Source of the DNA: Enterobacter cloacae complex sp. R_G8
GTDB lineage: Bacteria; Pseudomonadota; Gammaproteobacteria; Enterobacterales; Enterobacteriaceae
Assembly: GCF_024599795.1 (NCBI RefSeq)
Contig: NZ_CP102246.1
Location: forward strand, 2,356,001-2,420,000
Reading direction: 5' to 3'
Length of the DNA stretch: 64,000 bases
The notes beneath the pieces were generated by a model that saw nothing but the letters and a program-made list of their open reading frames with translations, did not search any database and had not been told where the DNA came from. The translations under genes and the position numbers were made by a program. Shown piece after piece: positions 52,437 through 60,389 of this stretch (position 1 is its first letter; each line of letters opens with the position of its first letter).

Positions 52437-52843
52437 TTCCTGATATTGCATCTGCACTGGCCGCCAGACTGGGTGCCTGGGCCGATGCCGAGGGCATTTC
52501 GGTTGCATGGGAGAACGTGCCGTTCACACCTCCTGCAAACGAGATGTACCTGGCCGTTCACGATATGCCCGTTACGCCGCGAACAATCGATCTCGGCTTG
52601 CGCTGCCGGATTTATTCTGGCGTGTACCAGATTAATGTCGTGGCGCCAGCCGGCTCCGGCCGTACCTCCGTCGTTGCCCTGGCTGGCAGAGTAGCGGAAT
52701 TGTTCCCCGAGGGGCTGGAAATTGCAGGCAAAGATTTTACCTGCTGGATTAGCAGCGCGCCTGGCATATTCCGCGGCGTCCCTACACCTGTGTCCTACTC
52801 CGTTCCTGTCAGCCTGAATTATCGGGCAGACATTACCAACTGA
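52433..52843 (+). CDS. tail terminator protein (DUF4128-like)
   Basis: 136 residues from GTG 52433, overlapping the previous stop (GTGA). IASALAARLGAWADAEGI, MYLAVHDMPVTPRTIDLG and YQINVVAPAGSGR fit small tail-terminator proteins of the lambda gpU/DUF4128 type, which stop tail-tube growth. A hairpin (52869-52888) follows before the tube gene. Confidence 0.7.
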   Translation: MIPDIASALAARLGAWADAEGISVAWENVPFTPPANEMYLAVHDMPVTPRTIDLGLRCRIYSGVYQINVVAPAGSGRTSVVALAGRVAELFPEGLEIAGKDFTCWISSAPGIFRGVPTPVSYSVPVSLNYRADITN

Positions 52844-52868
52844 TTCCCTCTGTGATGTCCCACAACTG

Positions 52869-52888
52869 ACCGGCCTTGAGCCGGTTTT
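52869..52888 (+). terminator. intra-operon hairpin before tube gene
   Basis: ACCGGC (52869-52874) and GCCGGT (52880-52885), followed by TTT. A weak terminator-like stem 25 bases before the tube gene ATG. Confidence 0.5.
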
Positions 52889-52912
52889 CCCGTTTCTAAA
52901 GGAGTAACCATT

Positions 52913-53584
52913 ATGGGCTTTGCATTGCCTAACGGCGCTCATGTCTATCTGGCATCGGGCTACGGCCCGGCTATTACTTTCACCGGCGCGACGAATGCTG
53001 AGCACGCGGTGATCACAGTTAGCGCCGCAGACGATATAGCGGTCGGCGATATCGTTCACGTGAACTGCAACTGGTCGGGTATTGATAACGTTATCGCGAA
53101 AATCGATGCGATTGCGGAGAATGCTGTAACTCTTCGCAACATCAACACCACCAACAAAAACAAATACGCGGCTGGTGGCGGTTCCGGCTCTATTCGCAAA
53201 ATTGAAGAATGGACCGAGCTGCCACAAATCACTGAGGTATCGAAATCTGGTGGTGATCAGAACACCACGCAGATTCAGTTCCTCAGCGATGATCGCCAGC
53301 GCAACCTGAATACCTATAAATCCGCTGTCTCTCAGACTTACTCGATTGCTCACGACTCAACTCTCCCGGTTTATCCGCTGCTGCGCCAGCTGGACGAAGA
53401 CGAAGAGACTGTGGCTGCGTATATGTACGTGCCGAAGGCGAAGGAGAACCGTTACTGGGCGGCCACGGCATCTTTTGACGACACGCCGACCACGGCGGTG
53501 AACGAGGTCGAAACGGTAAGCGTCGTGCTGAACCTGCAATCGCCAGCGATGACGTTCTACAAAATCACAGGCGCCCCGGCATAA
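52913..53584 (+). CDS. major tail (tube) protein
   Basis: 223-residue beta-rich protein in the gpV position, before the G/G-T chaperones. GFALPNGAHVYLASGYGPA, NAEHAVITVSAADDIAVGDI, then IRKIEEWTELPQITEVSKSGG and SIAHDSTLPVYPLLRQLDED match tube proteins of lambda-like phages. ATG 52913 follows AAAGGAG. A clear hairpin with T run follows. Confidence 0.85.
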   Translation: MGFALPNGAHVYLASGYGPAITFTGATNAEHAVITVSAADDIAVGDIVHVNCNWSGIDNVIAKIDAIAENAVTLRNINTTNKNKYAAGGGSGSIRKIEEWTELPQITEVSKSGGDQNTTQIQFLSDDRQRNLNTYKSAVSQTYSIAHDSTLPVYPLLRQLDEDEETVAAYMYVPKAKENRYWAATASFDDTPTTAVNEVETVSVVLNLQSPAMTFYKITGAPA

Positions 53585-53606
53585 GTCAGGCATAACGACA
53601 ACCTGA

Positions 53607-53629
53607 GCCTCCGCCATGGAGGCTTTTTT
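53607..53629 (+). terminator. hairpin with T run after tube gene
   Basis: GCCTCC (53607-53612) and GGAGGC (53618-53623) followed by six T. It would reduce non-antiterminated expression of the tail chaperones relative to the tube protein. Confidence 0.75.
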
Positions 53630-53644
53630 CACTAAGAGGCAACG

Positions 53645-53956
53645 ATGGCGACTAAATTCACCCTTCATCCCAAACCAACTTTTAAGGCCAACGTATCGAT
53701 CCCGCGCGCCGGCGATGAGGATGGCGTGCTGACCTTCACGTTTAATCATAAGCCACTCAAAGAGCTGGCTGATCTGGAAAAACTGGAAGGCAAAACCGCC
53801 ACTGATTTTCTGATGGAAATTATTTCTGGCTGGGCACTCCCCGATACATTCAACGCGGAAAATCTTTCGGTGCTGCTGGAAAACTATCCGGCTGCAATGA
53901 AGGCTATCCCTGAAACCTACTATCGCGAACTGATGGGGCAGCGCGAAAAAAACTGA
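53645..53956 (+). CDS. G: tail assembly chaperone gpG
   Basis: 103-residue chaperone that coats the tape measure protein during tail assembly and is absent from virions. TKFTLHPKPTFKANVSIPRA and FNHKPLKELADLEKLEG are typical. ATG 53645 after AAGAGG. The last codons GAA AAA AAC TGA contain a slippery A-AAA-AAC heptamer that allows a -1 shift into the T frame, as in lambda. Confidence 0.88.
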   Translation: MATKFTLHPKPTFKANVSIPRAGDEDGVLTFTFNHKPLKELADLEKLEGKTATDFLMEIISGWALPDTFNAENLSVLLENYPAAMKAIPETYYRELMGQREKN

Positions 53957-54267
53957 TAGCGGTTGCCTCTGCATTCTATACGCCTGAACCCACAGCGGCA
54001 GACCTGGCGCCCTATGGGCTTTCGCCGGATGACTACGACGATCAATACATCGACGTCTGGCCAGATGTATGGCCTTCATTCCTGGTGTTTCAGGCTGTCA
54101 GTACGCAGTGGCGCACGGGCATGGGTGGTGCATCAGGGCTTGATTACAACGTGCTGCCCTGGGTAATGCGCCTGCACCACGTCGAGGACGAGGCAACCGC
54201 ACTTTCGGACATCCGAATCATGGAGAGCGCCGCACTAAAAGTTATGCATAAAGAGAGGGCGGAATGA
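53947..54267 (+). CDS. T: gpG-T frameshift extension (T)
   Basis: Slippery heptamer A AAA AAC (53947-53953). After a -1 slip the next codon is CTG 53953, giving LIAVASAFYTPEPTAADLAP and 84 further residues, ending HKERAE at 54267. With gpG the fusion is about 207 residues. The T part recruits the tape measure and tube; a G:G-T ratio set by frameshifting is conserved in long-tailed phages. The stop overlaps the tape measure start. Confidence 0.85.
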   Translation, partial: KKLIAVASAFYTPEPTAADLAPYGLSPDDYDDQYIDVWPDVWPSFLVFQAVSTQWRTGMGGASGLDYNVLPWVMRLHHVEDEATALSDIRIMESAALKVMHKERAE

Positions 54268-57191
54268 GTAACGATATCGCCACGATTTCCCTGCGCGTAA
54301 ATACCACTGAGCTGGAGCGCGGTAACCAGGCACTGGATCGCTTTCAGGAGACCGCGTCCGCCGCGGCAGGCAAAGCGGATGACCTGAACAGCACGTTCCG
54401 CACCGGTATCGATAACCAGAAGAAAAACAGCGAAAGCCTGAAGCAGCAGCGTCAGGAACTGCAGAACCTGCTGAATAAAATCAGCCCGGTAAACAAGGCA
54501 CTGGATGAACTGGACACTATCCAGGAGAGCCTGGCGAAGTTTCGCGGTAAAGGGCTGGTGGGAGACGAGGACTTTACTCGTTACAACAGCGTGCTTGAGA
54601 CGACGCGGGCAAAACTGGCACAGGTAATGGAGTCTGAAACCGCAGAGGGGCGGGCTCGCATTGAACAGGCTCAGGCAGCGCAGCGTGCAGCTGCGGCGGG
54701 CAAAACCTTTATCGATTCGCTGGAGGAGCAGGTCACAGCAATCGGAAAAACGCGCGCAGAACTGTTAGAGCTAAAAGCTGCCCAACTCGGCGTATCCGAT
54801 CGTGCTGCACCAATGATCGCAAAGCTGAAAGAGCAGGAGGAAGCGTGGAAGTCTGGGGCTATCAGCGCGGGGCAATACCGCAATGCTATGCGTTATCTCC
54901 CGATGCAAATTACCGACATTGTGACCTCACTGGCTTCCGGTATGCCTGTTTATATGGTTGCCATTCAGCAGGGCGGTCAGCTCCGTGATTCGTTTGGCGG
55001 TGTAGGCAATGCGCTGAAAGCGATGTTGTCGATGGTGACCCCTGCCCGAGTCGCAATTGGTGGCCTGGCCGGTGCTGTACTGATTGCGGCCAAAGCGGGA
55101 TCGGACTACTTCACCGCCTACGACGAAATCAACAAGGCCATTATCAGGACTGGCAACATTGCCGGCACGTCAGCGCTCCAGATCATGGCTTCCTCCCAGT
55201 CTATTGCTGCCTCTACTGGAGCTACTGTAGGAACCGTTCAGGGTCTGATGACTGAGCTGGTTGGCATGGGATCGCTGACACAGCAGCAACTTGAAAAAGC
55301 AGCGGGCTCCACGGCGTTGGCGGTTCAGACCGGTATAGTCTCGGCGCAGGACATCACCAAAGCCTATAAGGACATCGAAAAAGACCCTGTTAAAGCGCTG
55401 CAGAGTCTCAACGAACAATATAATTTCCTGACCGTTTCACAACTTAAGCATGTTGACGATCTGATCAAGCAAAAGGACCAGACCGCGGCCGTTACGCAGG
55501 CTATGGACCTGTTTGGCGATACGATGGCAAAACGTGGGGAGCAGGCTTACGACTCGCTGACGCCGTTTGGTCGCCTGTGGCTGGATATCAAGGGCTGGGC
55601 GTCTGAGGCCATGCAGAGTATCGGTCAATGGGTAGCTGAACTGGCATCAAACACACTGAAGGAATTCAACGCAATTTATTACAGCGTTGCGATCGTTTTT
55701 CAGAAGCTGAACCAGATTATTTCTTCCTCTATCGCTGCCGCGATTAATCTCGTTCCCGACTGGGCGAAAACAGATACTTTGCAGGGATGGCAGGACTACA
55801 ACGAACAAATGGCCGGCGCATATGGTGACAGCGTCTCTCAGCTGAAAAAAGACTGGGATGCGGCTGATATCAGTGCAGGTAAATACCTCGATACGACCAG
55901 AAAGATAAGTACCGCAACCACCCAGAAGGATCGGGAAGGAGTCGCTGCTTTTGGCAAAAAGACCAAAACCGGAAAGCAGGGCACTTTATCGGCTGGAGAT
56001 CGCAGCACGGATGCTGCCCAGGCCGAATTGCTGGCGCTTCAGGCACAGTTACGCGCACTGCAGCAGCATAAAGGGCTGAACGACACTATCAGCCAGCAGC
56101 GCAAAGATCTGTGGACGACTGAAGCGAAATTTCAGGTGCTGGAGGAGGCGTCGCGTTCACGTTTACTGACAAAGCAGGAACAATCCCTGCTGGCGAGTAA
56201 AGACCAGGTGCTTCAGTTGGCACGGCAGAAAGCCCTGTTAGGTGATCAGATTACCGCACAGGAACAGCTGAACAAGCGAATGGATACCTCGCAGAAATAC
56301 GTCACGCAGATGGCAGAGAAGCAGGCTGCATTAGTGAACGGTGCAGGGATGAGTGACCGTCAGGCACAACGTGAGCTGGCAAAGAGTCAGCTTGCCGCTG
56401 GCTGGAAGAATGCTGGCGGTTCGCTTGACGACGAGGGTTATCAGAAGCAGCTCAAAGCGGCGAATGATTACTATGAGGCAGAGGACAGGTTACGTGGAGA
56501 CTGGCTGACTGGCGCGAAAAAGGGCTGGGCTGAATTTGAAGACAGCGCGACCGATGTTTACTCGCAGGTTCAGACGATTACCAGCAATACGTTCACCGGG
56601 ATGGCCAGCACGCTCACTGACTTTTTTACTACTGGTAAATCTAACTTCTCTGATTTCCTGTCTACTTTCCTGAAGGGCATCGCCCAGATGCTGACGCAAC
56701 TGGCTCTGGTTAATGGAATGAAGTCAGCCTTTGGTGGCACGGCAATAGGTAATTTCTTTGGAATACAGGCATGGTCTGGCGGCTTTATTCCTGAGTACGC
56801 TAATGGCGGCGCTGTTGGCTATACCGGGGATGGAGGAAAATATCAGCCAAAAGGTGTGGTTCATGGCGGTGAATTCGTATTCACCAAGAAGGCTACCAGT
56901 GCGCTGGGTGTCGGTAATCTCTACACGCTTATGCGGAGCGCTCAGGGGTATGCAAACGGCGGCTACGTCGGAAACGCACCGATGTACGGATTACAGGCTG
57001 CTGGTTCAGGGAATGTGACGGTCCAAACGTCTGTTGTTGTGCAGAACCAGAATCCGCAACAGCAAACAAACGCTGGTAGTGATGCGATGTCCCGAGCCTT
57101 TAAGCAAACTATTGATCAGTCAGTGCGCGAAGGTATTGCGAAGCAATTGAGGCCTGGAGGGCTCATCTGGAATGCTTCCAAATCACGATAA
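54264..57191 (+). CDS. H: tape measure protein
   Basis: 975-residue protein that sets tail length and crosses the inner membrane during DNA ejection. Coiled-coil N-terminus (LERGNQALDRFQETASAA), a TMP core with hydrophobic helices (MLSMVTPARVAIGGLAGAVLIAA), further coiled coils, and a C-terminal domain (GMASTLTDFFTTGKSNFSDF, then GGEFVFTKKATSALGVGNL) as in lambda gpH relatives. The 4-bp overlap with T couples translation. It is complete. Confidence 0.93.
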   Translation: MSNDIATISLRVNTTELERGNQALDRFQETASAAAGKADDLNSTFRTGIDNQKKNSESLKQQRQELQNLLNKISPVNKALDELDTIQESLAKFRGKGLVGDEDFTRYNSVLETTRAKLAQVMESETAEGRARIEQAQAAQRAAAAGKTFIDSLEEQVTAIGKTRAELLELKAAQLGVSDRAAPMIAKLKEQEEAWKSGAISAGQYRNAMRYLPMQITDIVTSLASGMPVYMVAIQQGGQLRDSFGGVGNALKAMLSMVTPARVAIGGLAGAVLIAAKAGSDYFTAYDEINKAIIRTGNIAGTSALQIMASSQSIAASTGATVGTVQGLMTELVGMGSLTQQQLEKAAGSTALAVQTGIVSAQDITKAYKDIEKDPVKALQSLNEQYNFLTVSQLKHVDDLIKQKDQTAAVTQAMDLFGDTMAKRGEQAYDSLTPFGRLWLDIKGWASEAMQSIGQWVAELASNTLKEFNAIYYSVAIVFQKLNQIISSSIAAAINLVPDWAKTDTLQGWQDYNEQMAGAYGDSVSQLKKDWDAADISAGKYLDTTRKISTATTQKDREGVAAFGKKTKTGKQGTLSAGDRSTDAAQAELLALQAQLRALQQHKGLNDTISQQRKDLWTTEAKFQVLEEASRSRLLTKQEQSLLASKDQVLQLARQKALLGDQITAQEQLNKRMDTSQKYVTQMAEKQAALVNGAGMSDRQAQRELAKSQLAAGWKNAGGSLDDEGYQKQLKAANDYYEAEDRLRGDWLTGAKKGWAEFEDSATDVYSQVQTITSNTFTGMASTLTDFFTTGKSNFSDFLSTFLKGIAQMLTQLALVNGMKSAFGGTAIGNFFGIQAWSGGFIPEYANGGAVGYTGDGGKYQPKGVVHGGEFVFTKKATSALGVGNLYTLMRSAQGYANGGYVGNAPMYGLQAAGSGNVTVQTSVVVQNQNPQQQTNAGSDAMSRAFKQTIDQSVREGIAKQLRPGGLIWNASKSR

Positions 57192-57192
57192 C

Positions 57193-57211
57193 CCGCTCAG
57201 GCGGTTTTTTT
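57193..57211 (+). terminator. short hairpin with T run after tape measure gene
   Basis: CCGC-TCAG-GCGG (57193-57204) followed by seven T, immediately after the tape measure stop and before gpM. Confidence 0.6.
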
Positions 57212-57226
57212 ATGCTTGGAGAAAGC

Positions 57227-57574
57227 ATGACAATCGAAACATTCACGTGGCGAACACAGATACAGGCGGGAATGGAAGGATCGTTCAGCCTTAAAACGCG
57301 CTCTGCAACCTTTGGAGACGGCTATGAGCAGATCGCCGGGGAAGGCATTAATCCTGAAAAGCAGTCTTGGCCTGTAACACTCACTGGGAAAAAAGCGGAC
57401 ATGCTTCAGGCCCTGAAGTTCTTTCGTTCTCACGTCACCAAATCATTCATCTGGACATCTCCAGTTGGCGAAACAGGGCTGTATCGTATCGAGGCCGAAT
57501 CAATCAAGTCACAGCCCTTATCCAGCAACGTTCTGACTATTTCCGCAACATTCAAACAGGCGTACGCACCATGA
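57227..57574 (+). CDS. M: tail tip protein gpM
   Basis: 115-residue baseplate hub component beginning MTIETFTWRTQIQAGMEG. The family pattern FGDGYEQIAGEGINPEKQSW and a C-terminal strand-rich half are present. ATG 57227 follows GGAG; in-frame ATG 57212 lies in a terminator T run. It overlaps gpL by 4 bp. Confidence 0.85.
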   Translation: MTIETFTWRTQIQAGMEGSFSLKTRSATFGDGYEQIAGEGINPEKQSWPVTLTGKKADMLQALKFFRSHVTKSFIWTSPVGETGLYRIEAESIKSQPLSSNVLTISATFKQAYAP

Positions 57575-58326
57575 TCACAGCAGACTATCAAAGCCTTGAG
57601 CCCGGCAATAAAGTCCGGCTTATCGAAGTTGATGGCTCTACGTTCGGCGTGGATGATGTACTGCGATTTCACGCGTACAACCTCCCGCACACGGAAGAAG
57701 AAATCGCCGCTGCTGGTGGTGATGAATCAAAGCTGAAGGCGAAAAGCATCTGGTGGCAGGGGGAAGAATATGCCGCCTGGCCGTATCAAATTGAAGGGCT
57801 TGAAGCATCCACAGAAGGCAACAGCGCCCAGCCAACGCTGACGGTTGCAGATATCGAAAGCAAGATTACAGCGCTGTGCCTTGCCTATGACGATATGCTA
57901 CAGGCGAAAGTCACTATCCATGACACCTATTCGCACTATCTCGATGCGAAGAACTTCCCTGCAGGTAACGCAACAGCCGATCCGCAACAGGTCAGAAAAC
58001 GAGTTTTTTACATTGATAGCAAAGCCAGCGAAATTCCGGGCGAGAGTATCGAATTCGTACTCGATAGCCCGATGTCGTTACAGGGAAAAATGATCCCCAC
58101 ACGTCAACTTCATTCTCTGTGTACCTGGTGTATCCGGAATAAATATCGCACCGGCGACGGCTGCGACTATGCCGGAACCCGCTATTTCGATAAAAACAAC
58201 AACCCGGTGAGTGACCCCTCTCTGGACGAATGCAACGGCACGCTTACGGCCTGTAAGCTCCGGCATGGAGACGGCAACGAACTGCCGTTCGGTGGGTTCC
58301 CGGGCACGTCTTTGATCAGGAGCTGA
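57571..58326 (+). CDS. L: tail tip protein gpL (Fe-S type)
   Basis: 251-residue tail-tip protein from ATG 57571 (MITADYQSLEPGNKVRLIEV). Four cysteines near the C-terminus (HSLCTWCIRNKY, DGCDYAGTRYF and ACKLRHGD with CNGTLTAC) fit the iron-sulfur site reported for lambda gpL. Longer in-frame sequence upstream belongs to gpM. It precedes gpK by one base. Confidence 0.88.
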   Translation: MITADYQSLEPGNKVRLIEVDGSTFGVDDVLRFHAYNLPHTEEEIAAAGGDESKLKAKSIWWQGEEYAAWPYQIEGLEASTEGNSAQPTLTVADIESKITALCLAYDDMLQAKVTIHDTYSHYLDAKNFPAGNATADPQQVRKRVFYIDSKASEIPGESIEFVLDSPMSLQGKMIPTRQLHSLCTWCIRNKYRTGDGCDYAGTRYFDKNNNPVSDPSLDECNGTLTACKLRHGDGNELPFGGFPGTSLIRS

Positions 58327-58327
58327 T

Positions 58328-59038
58328 ATGCGTCAGAAAACCATCGATGCGATTATGGCTCATGCTGCAGCTGAGTATCCTCGCGAGTGTTGCGGCGTGG
58401 TGGCGCAGAAAAGCCGTGTTGAACGTTATTTCCCGTGCCGGAATCTTGCCGCTGCGCCGGAGGACAATTTTGTACTTTGCCCCGAAGACTATGCAGTTGC
58501 AGAAGACTGGGGGAAGGTGATCGCCATCGCTCACAGTCACCCGAATGCCACGACGAAACCGAGCGAGCTGGATAAAGCGCAATGCGATGCAACCCTTTTA
58601 CCCTGGCATATCGTGAGCTGGCCGGAGGGGGATTTACGGACCATCCAGCCGCGTGGTGAACTGCCGCTGCTGGAGCGCCCGTTTGTGCTTGGTCACTTCG
58701 ACTGCTGGGGTCTGGTGATGAGCTATTACCGGCAAACGCACGGGATAGAGCTTCACGATTACCGGGTCGATTATCCCTGGTGGGAAAACGACTATCCGGA
58801 CAACTTCTATCAGGATTGCTGGTATGAGTGCGGATTCCGTGAGTTCGACGGGCCGCCAAAACCTGGCGATATGGTGATCATGCAGGTTCAGGCTGATAAG
58901 TGGAATCATGCGGGGATTCTGCTGGAAGGCAACATGCTACTGCATCACCTTTATGGGCATCTGAGCCAGCGCGTACCTTATGGCGGTTACTGGCGTGAGC
59001 GCACAATGAAAATACTGCGCTTTAAAGACTGTTTCTGA
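58328..59038 (+). CDS. K: tail assembly peptidase gpK (JAMM + NlpC/P60)
   Basis: 236-residue two-domain protein. The JAMM metalloprotease site has E20, H69-x-H71, S79 and D82 (AHSHPNATTKPSELD). The NlpC/P60 domain has C126 in FDCWGL and H194 in WNHAGI. It acts in tail-tip assembly and may cut peptidoglycan during DNA entry. All key residues are present. Confidence 0.92.
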   Translation: MRQKTIDAIMAHAAAEYPRECCGVVAQKSRVERYFPCRNLAAAPEDNFVLCPEDYAVAEDWGKVIAIAHSHPNATTKPSELDKAQCDATLLPWHIVSWPEGDLRTIQPRGELPLLERPFVLGHFDCWGLVMSYYRQTHGIELHDYRVDYPWWENDYPDNFYQDCWYECGFREFDGPPKPGDMVIMQVQADKWNHAGILLEGNMLLHHLYGHLSQRVPYGGYWRERTMKILRFKDCF

Positions 59039-59070
59039 TAACCGCCTGTGGCAGTTTTTATGGGGGAAAA

Positions 59071-59700
59071 ATGGCTGCATTACTCAATGTTGAGCCGGTC
59101 CGCACAATTCGATTGTACGGCGTACTAGGCGCCACCTTCGGGCGTGAATATCGTTTATCAGTAGCTTCACCTAAAGAGGCCATCCGCGCCCTGAGCGTTA
59201 TCGTGCCGGGTTTTGAGCGTTTCCTGAATACCAGTAAGCAACGAGGTTTAACTTATGCGGTATTCAGCGGGAAACGAAACCTCTTAAACGATGAGCTCAG
59301 TATGGACAGGAGCACAGAGGAAATCCGCATCGCGCCGGTGATCATCGGCAGTAAGCGAGCCGGGGTGTTTCAGACAATCCTCGGGGTTGCCCTTGTTGCT
59401 GTTGCTGCGTTCGTCACGGGAGGGGCCGCGATCGGGATTGGTGGTACCGCTTTCGCTGGTGGATGGGGAGCTGTGGCGGGGATTGGGGCATCAATGGCGA
59501 TCGGCGGCGTAGTCCAGATGCTTTCTCCACAGACTACCGGTCTCGCTAGCAAACAATCAGCGGACAACAAAGCCAGTTATGCCTTTGGTGGAGTAACCAA
59601 TACGACAGCCCAAGGAAATCCGGTACCACTCTTGTACGGTAAGCGCCGCATTGGTGGTGCGATCATTTCAGCTGGTATTTATGTTGACGATCAGCAGTAG
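59071..59700 (+). CDS. I: tail assembly protein gpI
   Basis: 209-residue protein needed for tail-tip assembly. VRTIRLYGVLGATFGREYRL starts a ubiquitin-like N-terminal domain; a long Gly/Ala hydrophobic region (VALVAVAAFVTGGAAIGIGG) follows, then GGVTNTTAQGNPVPLLYGKRRIGG, typical of gpI. A weak hairpin with T run lies before its ATG. Confidence 0.88.
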   Translation: MAALLNVEPVRTIRLYGVLGATFGREYRLSVASPKEAIRALSVIVPGFERFLNTSKQRGLTYAVFSGKRNLLNDELSMDRSTEEIRIAPVIIGSKRAGVFQTILGVALVAVAAFVTGGAAIGIGGTAFAGGWGAVAGIGASMAIGGVVQMLSPQTTGLASKQSADNKASYAFGGVTNTTAQGNPVPLLYGKRRIGGAIISAGIYVDDQQ

Positions 59701-59754
59701 CTATAGTGCCAAGCTAAGTGTATCTTCTTGAAAGAACGCATTATATGACTGGAA

Positions 59755-60327
59755 ATGCTTATGGATGGTTATGCAATAGACTTTCAAGATTTGCTTGGAA
59801 TAAGAAAATTAAACGAGCCTGGTTTGGACAGGAGGGCGTTCACAAACTGGGCTGAAAAACAGATTGCTGCCGGCGTTGAGTCTTCAAATCTTTTGATTTT
59901 GGCATCTTTGGGATTAGATAAGGAAATCTCAAAAGATGAGGTGTTTCGCTATTTTGATGGCTACGTTGAAGAAATTGGAGAGGTGATGCCAACTGAACGA
60001 GTAGCGTTAATATTTTCACTACGGCTAACATTCAAAAAGCTCGCCTATTCTGAACTTGAGGGTGATGTCTGGAGTGAATTAACTAGAACTTTTGTTCAGT
60101 GGTATGACTTGCCAAATGGCCTTTTAAATAGAGTAATGACGTACTGGAGCGCATTGCATGATGATTTTATCAATAATTATGAATATGAGGTTGGATATTA
60201 TTACCTGAACTATCAGCGACACGGTGACATTCCTCGCTCGAAACAATTAGAGTACGTTCGTAATTGTGCAATTCGCTTTCTCCGCATTTTCGATGAACAG
60301 TACTATTTTGGTTTGCTAATCAAATAA
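59755..60327 (+). CDS. 190-residue moron between gpI and gpJ
   Basis: AT-rich gene inserted between two tail genes that are normally adjacent. The product is helical and acidic (RKLNEPGLDRRAFTNWAEK, then LEGDVWSELTRTFVQWYDL and a tyrosine-rich YEYEVGYYYLNYQRHGD) and resembles small immunity-type proteins only in general feel. Start ATG 59755 or 59761 (GGAAA precedes). A strong terminator follows. Function unknown; likely a lysogenic conversion gene. Confidence 0.6.
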   Translation: MLMDGYAIDFQDLLGIRKLNEPGLDRRAFTNWAEKQIAAGVESSNLLILASLGLDKEISKDEVFRYFDGYVEEIGEVMPTERVALIFSLRLTFKKLAYSELEGDVWSELTRTFVQWYDLPNGLLNRVMTYWSALHDDFINNYEYEVGYYYLNYQRHGDIPRSKQLEYVRNCAIRFLRIFDEQYYFGLLIK

Positions 60328-60355
60328 TGTTTAATTCAACATCGTTCTGATTATG

Positions 60356-60378
60356 GCCACCTCCGGGTGGCTTTTTTT
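60356..60378 (+). terminator. strong terminator before gpJ
   Basis: GCCACC (60356-60361) and GGTGGC (60366-60371) with TCCG loop and seven T. Ends moron transcription; late mRNA must pass it to reach J. Confidence 0.85.
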
Positions 60379-60389
60379 ATGGACAAAAT

